Shown here one piece after another: positions 37,754 through 49,398 of a stretch of DNA of 64,000 nucleotides (its first letter is position 1; the number at the start of each line of letters is the position of its first letter). The notes under the pieces were generated by a model that searched no databases, was not told the DNA's origin, and saw nothing but the letters and a program-made list of their open reading frames with translations. The position numbers were made by a program, and so were the translations under genes. This DNA comes from Rhodococcus sp. 1168 (GTDB lineage: Bacteria > Actinomycetota > Actinomycetes > Mycobacteriales > Mycobacteriaceae), in the NCBI RefSeq assembly GCF_002091955.1, contig NZ_MKKY01000073.1, positions 1 to 64,000 on the forward strand. The letters are read 5' to 3'.

Positions 37754-39574
37754 TTGGTACGCCCACTCACGAAATCTGCAGTCGCCGCTCCTGACACCGG
37801 GCCGGTCACCGATCCAGCCCCGGTCGGCCGAGTGCTCGCACTCTTCCGCCCCTACCGAGCACGTATCGCTGTCGTCACCGCGATCATCGTCCTCAGTGCA
37901 GTCATCGCACTGGCCTCACCTCTACTACTCCGCGAACTGCTCGACCATGCCATCCCTGATCGCGACGTCACACTCGTCACGCTGATCGCCGTCGGCATGA
38001 TCGCAGTCGCCATCGTCACCAACACACTCGGCGTCGTGCAGACCTGGATGTCCAGCGGCGTCGGCCAGAAGCTCATGCACGATCTGCGAGTCTCCGTCTA
38101 CGCACATCTACAGAAGCAGTCGCTCGGCTTCTTCGCCCGCACCCGAACTGGTGAAGTGCAGTCTCGGATCGCCAACGACATCGGTGGAATGCAATCCGTC
38201 GTCACCAATACCGCGACGTCGATAGCCCAGAACGTCACCACCGTGGCAGCGACCGTCGTCGCCTTGTTTCTCCTCGATTGGCGTCTGGCCCTGTTTTCGC
38301 TGGCGATCCTGCCGGTCTTCGTCCGGATAGCGCGTCGCATCGGCAACGAGCGCCGAAAGATCTCCGTCACCAGACAGAGACTGCTCGGAGAACTCTCCGT
38401 GCAGATCGAAGAATCCCTGTCCGTCAGTGGCATCCTGCTCGGCAAGACCACCGGATCCGCGCACGTTCTGACCGATCGGTTCGCCAGTCGGTCCGACGAA
38501 GTCGCCGACGTCGAACTCAAAGCGATGATGGCCGGCAAATGGCGAATGGCCAGCATGCAGATCAGTTTCGCGATCATGCCTGCCCTCGTGTACTGGTTCG
38601 CCGGCGTGACCATAGGAAATGGAAGCGCACTCACCGTGGGCACACTCGTCGCGTTCACAACGTTGCAGACTCAACTCTTCCGACCGACCATGCAGCTGCT
38701 CGGCACAGGTGTCGAAGTGCAGAGCTCACTGGCATTGTTCGGCCGGGTATTCGAGTATCTCGACCTGCCGATCGACATCGCCGAACCGAAGAATCCGAAG
38801 GTTCTGGCCAGGCAAGACGTACGCGGCGACGTCGCATTCAACCATGTTTGCTTCTCGTACACCGACGCATCGCAACCGACATTGACCGACATCGACGTCG
38901 AGGTCCCAGCAGGGAGCACATTGGCCCTGGTCGGGTCGACAGGCTCGGGTAAAACCACGCTCGGGTACCTCGCTGCGAGGCTTCACGACCCGACGTCCGG
39001 ACGAATCACCATCGACGGCGTCGATCTACGGGACCTGCAGACCACGACTGTGGCCGAGCTCGTCGGCGTCGTATCGCAGGAGACGTACCTGTTCCATGCG
39101 TCGATCCGCGAGAATCTCCGGTTCGCCAAACCTGAAGCAACCGATGCCGAGATCGAACACGCGGCTCGGATAGCCCAGATCCACGAGTTCATCACAGCAC
39201 TGGACGAGGGATACGACACGCTGGTGGGGGAGCGTGGATACCGATTCTCCGGTGGGGAGAAGCAGCGACTCGCCATCGCCAGGACCGTCCTGCGCAACCC
39301 GCCGATTCTCGTACTCGACGAGGCGACCAGCGCCCTCGACACTCGGACCGAGCGTGCATTGCAAGACGCCCTCGACGAACTCATGGCGGGACGCACCACG
39401 ATCCTCATCGCGCACCGGCTCTCGACCGTACGATCCGCGGACCGCATCGCAGTTCTCGGCAGCGGTCGAATCCTCGAATCCGGTACCCACGACGAGTTGA
39501 CGGCGTCGGGCAGCCACTACGCCGAGCTCGTCCACGCATCGGAAACTGCCAACTCGGAGCAGGTTGCCGCGTAA
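37754..39574 (+). CDS. ABC exporter, fused permease-ATPase
   Basis: 606 residues. Six membrane helices (about 30-320) with the type-IV exporter core (FARTRTGEVQSRIANDIGGM) precede an ATPase with Walker A GSTGSGKTT, signature FSGGEKQRLAIARTVL, Walker B ILVLDEATSALD and the H-loop IAHRLSTV. One chain carries both parts, so it works as a homodimer or with a partner not seen here. The TTG start at 37754 has GGAGG five bases ahead. Probably a drug or lipid exporter controlled by the divergent MarR protein. Confidence 0.92.
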   Translation: MVRPLTKSAVAAPDTGPVTDPAPVGRVLALFRPYRARIAVVTAIIVLSAVIALASPLLLRELLDHAIPDRDVTLVTLIAVGMIAVAIVTNTLGVVQTWMSSGVGQKLMHDLRVSVYAHLQKQSLGFFARTRTGEVQSRIANDIGGMQSVVTNTATSIAQNVTTVAATVVALFLLDWRLALFSLAILPVFVRIARRIGNERRKISVTRQRLLGELSVQIEESLSVSGILLGKTTGSAHVLTDRFASRSDEVADVELKAMMAGKWRMASMQISFAIMPALVYWFAGVTIGNGSALTVGTLVAFTTLQTQLFRPTMQLLGTGVEVQSSLALFGRVFEYLDLPIDIAEPKNPKVLARQDVRGDVAFNHVCFSYTDASQPTLTDIDVEVPAGSTLALVGSTGSGKTTLGYLAARLHDPTSGRITIDGVDLRDLQTTTVAELVGVVSQETYLFHASIRENLRFAKPEATDAEIEHAARIAQIHEFITALDEGYDTLVGERGYRFSGGEKQRLAIARTVLRNPPILVLDEATSALDTRTERALQDALDELMAGRTTILIAHRLSTVRSADRIAVLGSGRILESGTHDELTASGSHYAELVHASETANSEQVAA

Positions 39575-39609
39575 CCCTCTGTCCCCCCGATTGCGAAGGC
39601 GAGGATGCA

Positions 39610-40236
39610 TTGTTTTTCACTGTGGAACATCGCGTCGAGGCGCTGATCGAGGTCAAGCGATCGAAGTTCCTCGCGGTGGTCGAACGCGCAGCGTCGGAAG
39701 AAACAGCGCGAGCGGTGATCACTGCAGCCCGCTCAGCCAATCCTGTTGCTCGGCATCATTGTTCGGCATTCGTCGTCGGTGATGTGCCGGGCAATCTAAT
39801 CCTTCGGACGAACGACGACGGGGAACCGAGCGGTACTGCCGGTGGCCCGATGCTCGACGTCCTCCTCGGGCGTGAGATGACCAATGTCATTGCCGTCGTG
39901 ACTCGTTGGTTCGGTGGTGTCAAGCTCGGCACCGGCGGGCTTGCCCGGGCCTACGGAGATGCGGTCACGCACGCACTCGTAAACGCCCGACTCCTGCGGC
40001 GCGAGCGTCGTGAGCTGTTGCAGGTCCAACTGGATTACACAGAGGTCGGCCGAGTCGAATCGGAACTTCGGGCGCGGGGGGTCGGCATCGTGTCCATCGA
40101 CTATCGCTCTCGTGCGGTGATGACGGTTCAGGTCGAGGACGTCGACGCAGTGATCGGCATGTTGGCCGGCCTGACCGGGGGAACGGCCCGTCCCGAGGTC
40201 GTCGGACACACATATATCGAGTCCGCGCTCCTCTAG
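39610..40236 (+). CDS. YigZ/IMPACT-family protein
   Basis: 208 residues. The conserved N-terminal block has VKRSKFLAVVERA, HHCSAFVVGD, NDDGEPSGTAGGPML and VVTRWFGGVKLGTGGLARAY, the standard UPF0029/IMPACT signature. A smaller C-terminal DUF1949 domain follows. The yeast relative Yih1 controls translation through Gcn1; bacterial function is unclear. The TTG start has GAGG upstream. It follows the exporter by 35 bases and may be in the same transcript. Confidence 0.9.
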   Translation: MFFTVEHRVEALIEVKRSKFLAVVERAASEETARAVITAARSANPVARHHCSAFVVGDVPGNLILRTNDDGEPSGTAGGPMLDVLLGREMTNVIAVVTRWFGGVKLGTGGLARAYGDAVTHALVNARLLRRERRELLQVQLDYTEVGRVESELRARGVGIVSIDYRSRAVMTVQVEDVDAVIGMLAGLTGGTARPEVVGHTYIESALL

Positions 40237-40396
40237 CACGCTCGACCGACACACTGAGCCCCGAAGCCCCGTCGGAAACGACCGTTGTCCACAACCGGGG
40301 TACCTATCCACAGATGTCGATTCCCATCACATTTCGCCCGCAGCTCACGGCAAAGTCGGTGTCCTCGGATCGGCGCTGCCGAACCGGATCGTCGAA

Positions 40397-40428
40397 CAGA
40401 CAGATCACCGAGCAGATAGATGACCGAG
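40397..40428 (+). repeat. Imperfect 16-bp tandem repeat upstream of ssb
   Basis: CAGACAGATCACCGAG (40397-40412) followed directly by CAGATAGATGACCGAG (40413-40428), 14 of 16 bases equal, ending 17 bases before the start codon. Confidence 0.6.
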
Positions 40429-40445
40429 CGACAAGGGGACGGACG

Positions 40446-40931
40446 ATGTACGAGGCGCAATGTGCGGTTGTAGGGACAGTCATCACCAATCCGATCAAGA
40501 GACAGACCGCGTCCGGTGACGAAGTACTGAACTTCCGGATGGCCAGTAACGTGCGGAGACAGGACCGAGCCACCGGTGAATGGGGCGACGGCGGCACGCT
40601 GTATCTCGGTGTCACCTGCTGGCGACGGCTGGTCAAGGGCGTCGGCGGATCGCTGATGAAGGGGGACCCAGTGGTGGCCTACGGGCAGCTCAGGACGAAC
40701 GAATACACCACCCGAGACGGTGCCGAAAGGTCCGATCTCGAGATGACGGCCAGCGCCGTCGGCCCCGACCTCGCCCGATGCATCGTCAAGGTCGAACGCG
40801 CACGGCCCGTGGCGGTACCGCAGGACGAACCGGAAGAGACGCACGACGAAGGTATCGACACCTTCGACGAGCATGAAGACCTCGACGAAGATTCGGTTTC
40901 CGAGCCGATCGAACACGCTGCGGCGGTGTAG
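40446..40931 (+). CDS. ssbB: Single-stranded DNA-binding protein, second paralogue (SsbB type)
   Basis: 161 residues from ATG 40446. The OB fold is readable: CAVVGTVITNPIKRQTASGD, VLNFRMASNVRRQD, LYLGVTCWRRL and KGDPVVAYGQLRTNEY. The acidic tail is short and ends EHAAAV, lacking the DDDIPF tip that recruits partners in housekeeping SSB. This matches Rv2478c beside ettA. In mycobacteria this paralogue is linked to stress and recombination. It starts the conserved block that follows the M. tuberculosis order. Confidence 0.88.
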   Translation: MYEAQCAVVGTVITNPIKRQTASGDEVLNFRMASNVRRQDRATGEWGDGGTLYLGVTCWRRLVKGVGGSLMKGDPVVAYGQLRTNEYTTRDGAERSDLEMTASAVGPDLARCIVKVERARPVAVPQDEPEETHDEGIDTFDEHEDLDEDSVSEPIEHAAAV

Positions 40932-41007
40932 CCGAACATCACCCGTGTCGGGCCCGTGCGAAACCATTCGGGCCCGACAGTTCGTCGTCCATCGCTATCG
41001 TTACCGC

Positions 41008-42240
41008 ATGCGGACCGACACACGAGGGTGGGCGCGACTGGTATTTACTATGTTGCTCTCGATTTTGCTGGGCATCGGCGCCGGGGGAGTCGCAACTGCG
41101 GACTCTGGGAGGACACAGAATTTCGTCGACACCGCGCCGGGAACAGTGCACTCCGTGCAGCCGCTCGCCGCGGAAGCCGGGCTGCCCGGTACAGCCCGAG
41201 CCCACCTCCTCACTTACTGGACTATGGGTCCGACGGGTACGCCCGCGCTCAGTTCCGGAACCGTCTTCGTACCGAACGGTCAAGCCCCCGCCGGGGGATG
41301 GCCGATCATGTCGTGGGCACACGGAACAGTCGGTGTCGGAGATCAGTGTGCGCCGTCGCGCAATCCGTATCAGGGACGCCAGCTGCAGTATCTGAGCCAC
41401 TGGATCTCGGAGGGATATGCCGTCGTTGCAACCGACTACGCGGGCCTGGGTACCCCCGGGCCACACGCCTACCTCGAGAAGACCTCGGCGGCACGGAGCG
41501 TCATCGACATGGTTCGTGCAGCACGGTCCGTCGAATCGGCACTGTCGGATCGGTGGATGGCGATCGGGCAGTCCCAGGGCGGCCACGCAGTACTGCAAGC
41601 CGCTCGCATCGCGACCAGCTATGCGCCCGAACTCGACTATCGCGGAGTCGTGGCCACGGGAGCGCCGTCGAACCTCGAATATGCGTTTCAGATCGGTGGG
41701 CCGTGGATTCCGGACCTCGGGTTGGACGGGTTGAACGTGTTCGCCGCTTACGTGCTCGCGGGGCTGCGCGAATCGAGACCCGATCTCGATGTCGACAGCT
41801 ACCTGACGGACTTCGGGCGCTCCGAAGTGGGCAATGTCGAGGCGAACTGTCCGGGGGACCTCCGAAAGCACCACGGGTCGGTAGGCGCGCTGCTCTCGCG
41901 CCCGGTGGCGGGAACCGAGATGTTCGAGGCTTTGACGGAGTATCTCTCAGTACCGGTCGACGGCTACGACCGGCCGATCTTCCTCGGCCAAGGACTCCTC
42001 GACACGATGGTGCCTTCGCCGCTGTCGGTCCCGCTGGTCGCCGGACTCATCGCGCACGGTCAGGACGTCACGTACGTTCCGTACCTGTATTCGGGCGGTG
42101 AATTCGTCGGACACGAGGGATCGATGATCGCTTCCATGATCGACTCGACGCCTTTCGTGCACCGTCTGCTCGACCCTGTGCAAATGCGCTCGCTTCCTCT
42201 CCGATCGGGCGATGGTGCCTGGACCCGTTCGCACCGATAG
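41008..42240 (+). CDS. Secreted lipase family protein (LIP-type)
   Basis: 410 residues from ATG 41008. The signal peptide is at residues 1-30 (ends GVATADS). The nucleophile elbow is AIGQSQGGHAVLQAA with Ser189. Aspartate and His follow in GQGLLDTMVPSPLS and GGEFVGHEGS. The fold resembles secretory lipases (Pfam LIP) such as Candida-type and mycobacterial lipases. It should hydrolyse acyl esters outside the cell. It sits between ssbB and ettA, where M. tuberculosis has no such gene, so it is an insertion into a conserved block. Confidence 0.88.
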   Translation: MRTDTRGWARLVFTMLLSILLGIGAGGVATADSGRTQNFVDTAPGTVHSVQPLAAEAGLPGTARAHLLTYWTMGPTGTPALSSGTVFVPNGQAPAGGWPIMSWAHGTVGVGDQCAPSRNPYQGRQLQYLSHWISEGYAVVATDYAGLGTPGPHAYLEKTSAARSVIDMVRAARSVESALSDRWMAIGQSQGGHAVLQAARIATSYAPELDYRGVVATGAPSNLEYAFQIGGPWIPDLGLDGLNVFAAYVLAGLRESRPDLDVDSYLTDFGRSEVGNVEANCPGDLRKHHGSVGALLSRPVAGTEMFEALTEYLSVPVDGYDRPIFLGQGLLDTMVPSPLSVPLVAGLIAHGQDVTYVPYLYSGGEFVGHEGSMIASMIDSTPFVHRLLDPVQMRSLPLRSGDGAWTRSHR

Positions 42241-42250
42241 GCTTGCGCAC

Positions 42251-43930
<1,680 letters not shown>

Positions 43931-43933
43931 CGC

Positions 43934-44368
43934 TTGTCCGGGAAGAAGTTCGGGTACAGCCTCCAGGTTCGCTGGAGCGACTCGGATCGACTCGGGCACG
44001 TCAACAACACGCGATTCGTCGAGTATCTGCAAGAAGCACGCGCGCACTTCCTCACCGAGTGCATGCAGGCTGCGGGTGGGGCGCGGGGAGGGTCGGTCGT
44101 GAGGAAACTTACGGTCGACTTCCTGCGCCCGATTTTCGACGCCTCGGGGCCGTTGCAGATCGAGGTGTCGATATCGCGTATAGGACGAACTTCCTACGGT
44201 ATTCGGCATCTCGTTCGTGACGTCGAGGGCGCACTGTGCGCCGATGCGGAGGCTGTCATGGTCATGTTCGATCTGAAAGAACAGGCTCCGCGTCCGGTAA
44301 CGGATCGGGAGAGGGCCGTGTTCAGCGACTACCTCGACGCGTCCGAAGACCGGTCCGAATCCGAGTAA
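43934..44368 (+). CDS. Acyl-CoA thioesterase (4HBT hotdog fold)
   Basis: 144 residues. The hotdog motif is VRWSDSDRLGHVNNTRFVEYL, with the catalytic Asp of the 4-hydroxybenzoyl-CoA thioesterase type. It lies three bases after ettA with a TTG start and an AAGGGA site upstream, so it is probably co-transcribed. A second thioesterase of the same kind follows the dehydrogenase gene about 5 kb on. The acyl substrate is unknown. A 20-base tandem duplication covers its stop codon. Confidence 0.85.
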   Translation: MSGKKFGYSLQVRWSDSDRLGHVNNTRFVEYLQEARAHFLTECMQAAGGARGGSVVRKLTVDFLRPIFDASGPLQIEVSISRIGRTSYGIRHLVRDVEGALCADAEAVMVMFDLKEQAPRPVTDRERAVFSDYLDASEDRSESE

Positions 44369-44394
44369 TCCCACTCCGAATCCGATTAGCCCAC
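44354..44394 (+). repeat. Imperfect 21-bp tandem duplication across a stop codon
   Basis: TCCGAATCCGAGTAATCCCAC (44354-44374) then TCCGAATCCGATTAGCCCAC (44375-44394). The first contains the TAA stop of the thioesterase. The two copies differ by one substitution and a one-base gap. Confidence 0.7.
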
Positions 44395-44488
44395 AAGGGC
44401 ACCGCCTCGACTTGTTCCCCGATAGGCTCGTGTTGCGGGCGGCTGTTTCGGCCGCGCCGGCGATCCTCACAAGGGAGTGGTTCAACAC

Positions 44489-47400
44489 ATGCCTGACGCG
44501 GCGGGAACAACGGACATCGACTGGTCGAGCGGACTGCCCGCAGAGTTGGTGACTACCTTGCCCGAAGTGAAGGCAGTCTATTTCGCGCACGTCGACACCG
44601 ATGAGCACACCGGTCCTGCTGCCGAGGCCGAGCGCACCATCGTCCGCATGCATCTGCAGTTGGCGGCTCGCAGAGCTCCCGGGGACGCCAAGATTCGTCT
44701 GCATCGCCTCGGCGAGGACGCTACGGGCAGAGCAATCGGGCCTTCGTTGCAGATCGTGACCGACGACATGCCTTTACTGGTCGAATCCGTTATGTCGCGA
44801 CTGTCTCGACTCGACGTCGACGTCACCGACATGGTCCACCCCATAGTGGGCGTCGTTCGAGACAGCGGTGGAAATCTGACCCGTGTGGGACCAGTCAACG
44901 GCAGTGACGGCGGGGCCCGGCGGGAGTCCTGGATGCACATTTCGCTGCATCACTCGACGCCCGGATCTCTTCTGGACGTGCTGGAGGACGAGATCGCCGT
45001 CGTTCTCAACGACGTCCGCGTGGTCATCGCCGACACCGAAGCGATGCGCGGGCTCCAAGCTTCGGTGGCCCGGACTCTCGCGGACTCGGCCGTAGGACGT
45101 GACGATGAACGCGCAACCGAGCTTCGAGACGCGGCAAACCTGCTCGGGTGGATGGCCGAAGGTCACTACACCCTGCTCGGCTATCGCCGTTACGACGTGC
45201 AACCGGCACAGGACGGATCGCTGCTGACACGGTCCGTTTCGGGGAGTGGACTCGGTGTGTTGCGCCAGGATCATGCGCTCGATCGAGAGTCGCTCGATAT
45301 CAGTGAACGTCTCGACCTTCTGACTCTCACACAGGGTTCGAGCCCGGCGACTGTGCATCGCGCGGTGTACCCGTACTTCGTGACGGTGATGGATCGTGCG
45401 GCTCCTGAGCTCGGCGAGCATCGCTTCATGGGTGTTTTCACCGTGACGGCGTTGCACGAGAGCGTGCTCGACATTCCCGTTATCGAGCGCCGCGTGCGTT
45501 CGATCATCGACCGAGCCGGTTACGATCTCGACTCGTACTCCGGCCAAGCGATGCTCGAAGTGTTGCAATCGATGCCGCGATCGGAGCTGTTTGCCTCCGG
45601 CACGGAAGCGCTGTTCGAGAATGCGACTGCGGTGCTCGCTATCGGACGTCGCCGCAAAGTCAAAGTATTTCTACGTGAGGACTCCAACTGCGCCTTCGTT
45701 TCGGCCTTGGTCTATCTGCCGCGTGACCGCTACACGACGAGAGTGCGCCTCGCCGTCCAAGATTGCTTGTTGCGTGAACTCGTAGGCACAGGTATCGATT
45801 ACACCGCGAGGGTCACCGAGTCCGATATGGCCCTGTTGCACGTCACTATTCGGCGCGACGATCGGAACCAGGTCGGCGCTGATCTCTCTCGCGACAACCT
45901 CGCTCGTATCGAGTCACTTCTCACCGAGACGATCAAGACGTGGGAAGACGGGCTTACGCAGGCGATCGTGGACGACACCAGTGTCGACGCGATCTCGACA
46001 AGTCGGTATACGGATTCGTTCCCGGAGGCCTACAAGCAAGATTTCGGACCCGAACGTGCCGTGTTCGATATCGCGCGTCTGGAAGCTCTCGCCGACGGAA
46101 CGATCGACATGCAGCTGTACCGCAACTCGGATTCCACGGTCGGAAGCTGGCGGTTCAGTTTGTACATCGGTGGGCGAGGTGTCTCGTTGAGTCAAGTCTT
46201 GCCGATCCTGCAGAGTCTCGGAGTCGAGGTCGACGACGAACGTCCGTACCCCATCAGTAGGCCGGATGGAATGCGTTGCTGGATATATGATTTCGGTGTC
46301 AGCGCCTCACGAGAGATGCTGCGTGCAGCGATCGACAGTGATCTGGACTCCGACCTTCCCAACGCTGGGGCACTCGAAGACGAAAGCCGCGTGCAACTCG
46401 GATTCACCGACGCATTCACGGCGGTGTGGAACGGTCAGGCCGAGCCAGACCGATTCAACGAACTCGTTATGCGTGCCGGGCTGAACTGGCGGCAGGCGCA
46501 CCTCCTGCGTGCATATGCGAAGTACCTGCGGCAGGCCAACTTTCCGTACAGCCAGTTCAATATCGAAGGTGTCCTACTGTCTCACCCGAGGACCGCCCAA
46601 CTGTTGGTGACCTTGTTCGAGTCTCAATTCGACCCCGAAGATGCTGCCGAGGATCGGTCAGCGGAACTCGACAAGGAACTGCGCTCACTCATCGATCAGG
46701 TGGTGAGTCTCGACGCCGACCGGATCCTCCGTGCAATCTTCGAATTGATCCGCGCAACAGTGCGAACCAACTTCTATGTAGTCGATTCCGTCGGCGCGCC
46801 ACGCGATTTTCTGTCTCTCAAGTTCGATCCTCGGTTCATTGCCGAACTGCCGAAACCGAAGCCGAGGTTCGAAATCTTCGTGTACTCCCCGAGAGTCGAG
46901 GGCGTGCATCTGCGATTCGGCGCGGTGGCGCGTGGGGGGCTTCGCTGGTCCGATCGACGTGAAGATTATCGGACCGAAGTGCTTGGACTGGCCAAGGCAC
47001 AAATGGTGAAGAACGCTGTCATCGTGCCGGTCGGCGCCAAAGGCGGCTTCGTCGTCAAGCGCCCGCCGGTAGCGACTGGAGACGCGGCCACGGACCGGAC
47101 CGCGACGACCGAGGAGGGGCGGGCGTGCTATCGGCTGTTCATCGCCGGTCTTCTCGATGTGACCGACAATCTCGATCGTGCGACGGGCGCAGTTCTTCCG
47201 CCGGACCGCGTCGTACGTCGCGACGGTGACGACACGTACCTCGTGGTGGCAGCGGACAAGGGGACCGCCTCGTTCTCCGACCTTGCGAATGCGGTTGCCG
47301 GAGAGTACGACTTCTGGCTAGGTGACGCGTTCGCGTCGGGCGGGTCGGCAGGCTACGACCACAAGGCGATGGGCATCACCGCACGGGGCGCATGGGAAAG

Positions 47401-49345
47401 CGTCAAACGTCATTTCCGTGAAGTCGGCATCGATACGCAGACAGAGGATTTCACGGTCGTCGGCATCGGAGATATGAGCGGTGACGTGTTCGGAAACGGC
47501 ATGCTGCTCAGCAAGCATATCGGCCTGCTCGCCGCGTTCGATCATCGACACATTTTCCTCGACCCGAACCCGGATCGCGCGGCGGCATTCGCCGAACGTG
47601 CCCGACTGTTCGACCTTCCTCGATCGTCTTGGGCCGATTACGATTCGCAACTGATCAGCGACGGCGGTGGCGTGTGGGAACGTTCGGTCAAGTCGGTGCC
47701 GGTCAGTCGCGCGGCCCGCGCGGCTCTCGGTCTCGACGAGTCGACAACCGAATTGGCGCCACCCGACCTGATCCGGGCCATCCTGAAGTCACCTGCTGAC
47801 CTGCTGTGGAACGGTGGAATCGGCACCTACATCAAGGCATCCAGCGAGTCGAACTCCGATGTCGGTGACAAGTCCAACGACGTAATCCGGGTGGACGGGA
47901 GCGAGATCAGGGCCACCGTCGTCGGTGAGGGTGGCAATCTCGGTGCCACCTCGCTCGGACGCATCGAGTACGACATTGCCGGTGGCCGGATCAACACCGA
48001 CGCGGTGGACAATTCGGCAGGTGTCGATTGTTCCGATCACGAGGTCAACATCAAAATCCTGCTCGATACAGCCATCTCCGAAGGCACCCTCGACCCCGCC
48101 GACCGCAATGACCTGCTTGCGTCCATGACCGAAGAGGTGAGCAGGCTGGTGTTGTGGGACAACATCATGCAGAACGAGCTGCTCGGCACTTCCCGCTCGG
48201 ACGCGCCTGCGCTGCTGACCGTCCACCGACGTGTCATCGAGGATCTCGAAGCACGCAGCGGATTGGATCGCGAACTCGAGGTGCTGCCCTCGGATATCGA
48301 CATTCGCAAGCGTGCGCAGGACGGGCGAGGTCTTTCCTCGCCTGAGCTCGCTACGTTGATGGCCCACGTCAAGCTAGTTCTCGAGAGCGACCTGCTTGCC
48401 AGTGAACTGCCGGACAGTGACGTGTTCGCGCCGAGGCTGCCCAAGTATTTTCCGGAGCCGTTGCGTAAGAAGTACTCCAGCGCAATCACCTCTCATCCGC
48501 TCCGGCGGCAACTGGTGGCGACGACGTTGACCAACGAGACCGTCGACCGCGGCGGGATCAGCTTCGTCTATCGACTTGCCGAGGACACCGGGGCGAGCGG
48601 TACCGATGCAGTGCGCGCATTCGCTGCCGCGACCGAGATCTTCGACCTCGAGGAGCTCTGGCAGGAAATTCGATCGGCCGACATGTCGACTGCATCGTCC
48701 GATGAACTTCTGCTCGAATCTCGACGCGTGCTGGACCGCGTCGCCAGGTGGCTGCTCACCAACCGTCCCCAGCCACTTGCCGTAGGTGCCGAGATCAGCA
48801 GGTATGCATCCAAGGTCCGTTCCCTGAGGAGCCGGGTAGCTGGCTGGATCGACGGGCACCAGGTGCGAGATCTGAACGATCGAGTGGCGGCTTCGGTCGA
48901 GCGGGGCACACCGAAGGAATTGGCGAGTGCGGTTTATCAACTGCTGGACGTGTTCTGTTTGCTCGACATCATCGATGTCGCCGACATCACCGAGCACGAC
49001 CTATCCGAAGTTGCTGAGTTGTACTTCGCGTTGGATGCCCACATCGGCATCGATTGGCTGCTGACATCGGTGTCGAGGCTGCCGCGTGGCGACCGTTGGC
49101 ATTCGTTGGCCCGGCTGGCCTTACGTGACGATTTCTACTCCTCACTCCGAGCGATCACCAAAGTGGTCGTGCTGGGCGGAGAACCGCATGAGAGTGCCGC
49201 CGAGAAGATCGCCGAATGGGAAGCGATGAACTCATCCAGGCTGATGCGAACACGAACAGCGCTTGCCGAGATCGCAGACTCGGGCACTCTGGATCTTGCC
49301 TCGCTGTCGGTGGCAGCCCGTCAGGTCCGCAGCATGGTTCCTTGA
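44489..49345 (+). CDS. gdh: NAD-specific glutamate dehydrogenase, large (GDH-180) type
   Basis: 1618 residues from ATG 44489, with AAGGGAG 11 bases upstream; a GTG at 44477 is also in frame. The length is that of the large NAD-dependent class. The N-terminal third carries ACT-like regulatory domains. The catalytic core includes FGAVARGGLRWSDRREDYRT, LAKAQMVKNAVIVPVGAKGG with the substrate Lys, GIGDMSGDVFGNGMLLS and VGEGGNLGATSLGRIEYD. It deaminates glutamate to 2-oxoglutarate. In M. tuberculosis (Rv2476c) it is controlled by the GarA/PknG system. It is in the conserved block after ettA. Confidence 0.96.
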   Translation: MPDAAGTTDIDWSSGLPAELVTTLPEVKAVYFAHVDTDEHTGPAAEAERTIVRMHLQLAARRAPGDAKIRLHRLGEDATGRAIGPSLQIVTDDMPLLVESVMSRLSRLDVDVTDMVHPIVGVVRDSGGNLTRVGPVNGSDGGARRESWMHISLHHSTPGSLLDVLEDEIAVVLNDVRVVIADTEAMRGLQASVARTLADSAVGRDDERATELRDAANLLGWMAEGHYTLLGYRRYDVQPAQDGSLLTRSVSGSGLGVLRQDHALDRESLDISERLDLLTLTQGSSPATVHRAVYPYFVTVMDRAAPELGEHRFMGVFTVTALHESVLDIPVIERRVRSIIDRAGYDLDSYSGQAMLEVLQSMPRSELFASGTEALFENATAVLAIGRRRKVKVFLREDSNCAFVSALVYLPRDRYTTRVRLAVQDCLLRELVGTGIDYTARVTESDMALLHVTIRRDDRNQVGADLSRDNLARIESLLTETIKTWEDGLTQAIVDDTSVDAISTSRYTDSFPEAYKQDFGPERAVFDIARLEALADGTIDMQLYRNSDSTVGSWRFSLYIGGRGVSLSQVLPILQSLGVEVDDERPYPISRPDGMRCWIYDFGVSASREMLRAAIDSDLDSDLPNAGALEDESRVQLGFTDAFTAVWNGQAEPDRFNELVMRAGLNWRQAHLLRAYAKYLRQANFPYSQFNIEGVLLSHPRTAQLLVTLFESQFDPEDAAEDRSAELDKELRSLIDQVVSLDADRILRAIFELIRATVRTNFYVVDSVGAPRDFLSLKFDPRFIAELPKPKPRFEIFVYSPRVEGVHLRFGAVARGGLRWSDRREDYRTEVLGLAKAQMVKNAVIVPVGAKGGFVVKRPPVATGDAATDRTATTEEGRACYRLFIAGLLDVTDNLDRATGAVLPPDRVVRRDGDDTYLVVAADKGTASFSDLANAVAGEYDFWLGDAFASGGSAGYDHKAMGITARGAWESVKRHFREVGIDTQTEDFTVVGIGDMSGDVFGNGMLLSKHIGLLAAFDHRHIFLDPNPDRAAAFAERARLFDLPRSSWADYDSQLISDGGGVWERSVKSVPVSRAARAALGLDESTTELAPPDLIRAILKSPADLLWNGGIGTYIKASSESNSDVGDKSNDVIRVDGSEIRATVVGEGGNLGATSLGRIEYDIAGGRINTDAVDNSAGVDCSDHEVNIKILLDTAISEGTLDPADRNDLLASMTEEVSRLVLWDNIMQNELLGTSRSDAPALLTVHRRVIEDLEARSGLDRELEVLPSDIDIRKRAQDGRGLSSPELATLMAHVKLVLESDLLASELPDSDVFAPRLPKYFPEPLRKKYSSAITSHPLRRQLVATTLTNETVDRGGISFVYRLAEDTGASGTDAVRAFAAATEIFDLEELWQEIRSADMSTASSDELLLESRRVLDRVARWLLTNRPQPLAVGAEISRYASKVRSLRSRVAGWIDGHQVRDLNDRVAASVERGTPKELASAVYQLLDVFCLLDIIDVADITEHDLSEVAELYFALDAHIGIDWLLTSVSRLPRGDRWHSLARLALRDDFYSSLRAITKVVVLGGEPHESAAEKIAEWEAMNSSRLMRTRTALAEIADSGTLDLASLSVAARQVRSMVP

Positions 49346-49398
49346 TCCTTACCGATCGTCCGCGAACACCAGACACCGATACAAGAGAGAGAACCGAC

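Noticed and set aside
37726-37794. A 22-residue leader peptide before the ABC exporter
   Set aside because: It has no ribosome site and no run of regulatory codons, and it overlaps the exporter start out of frame.
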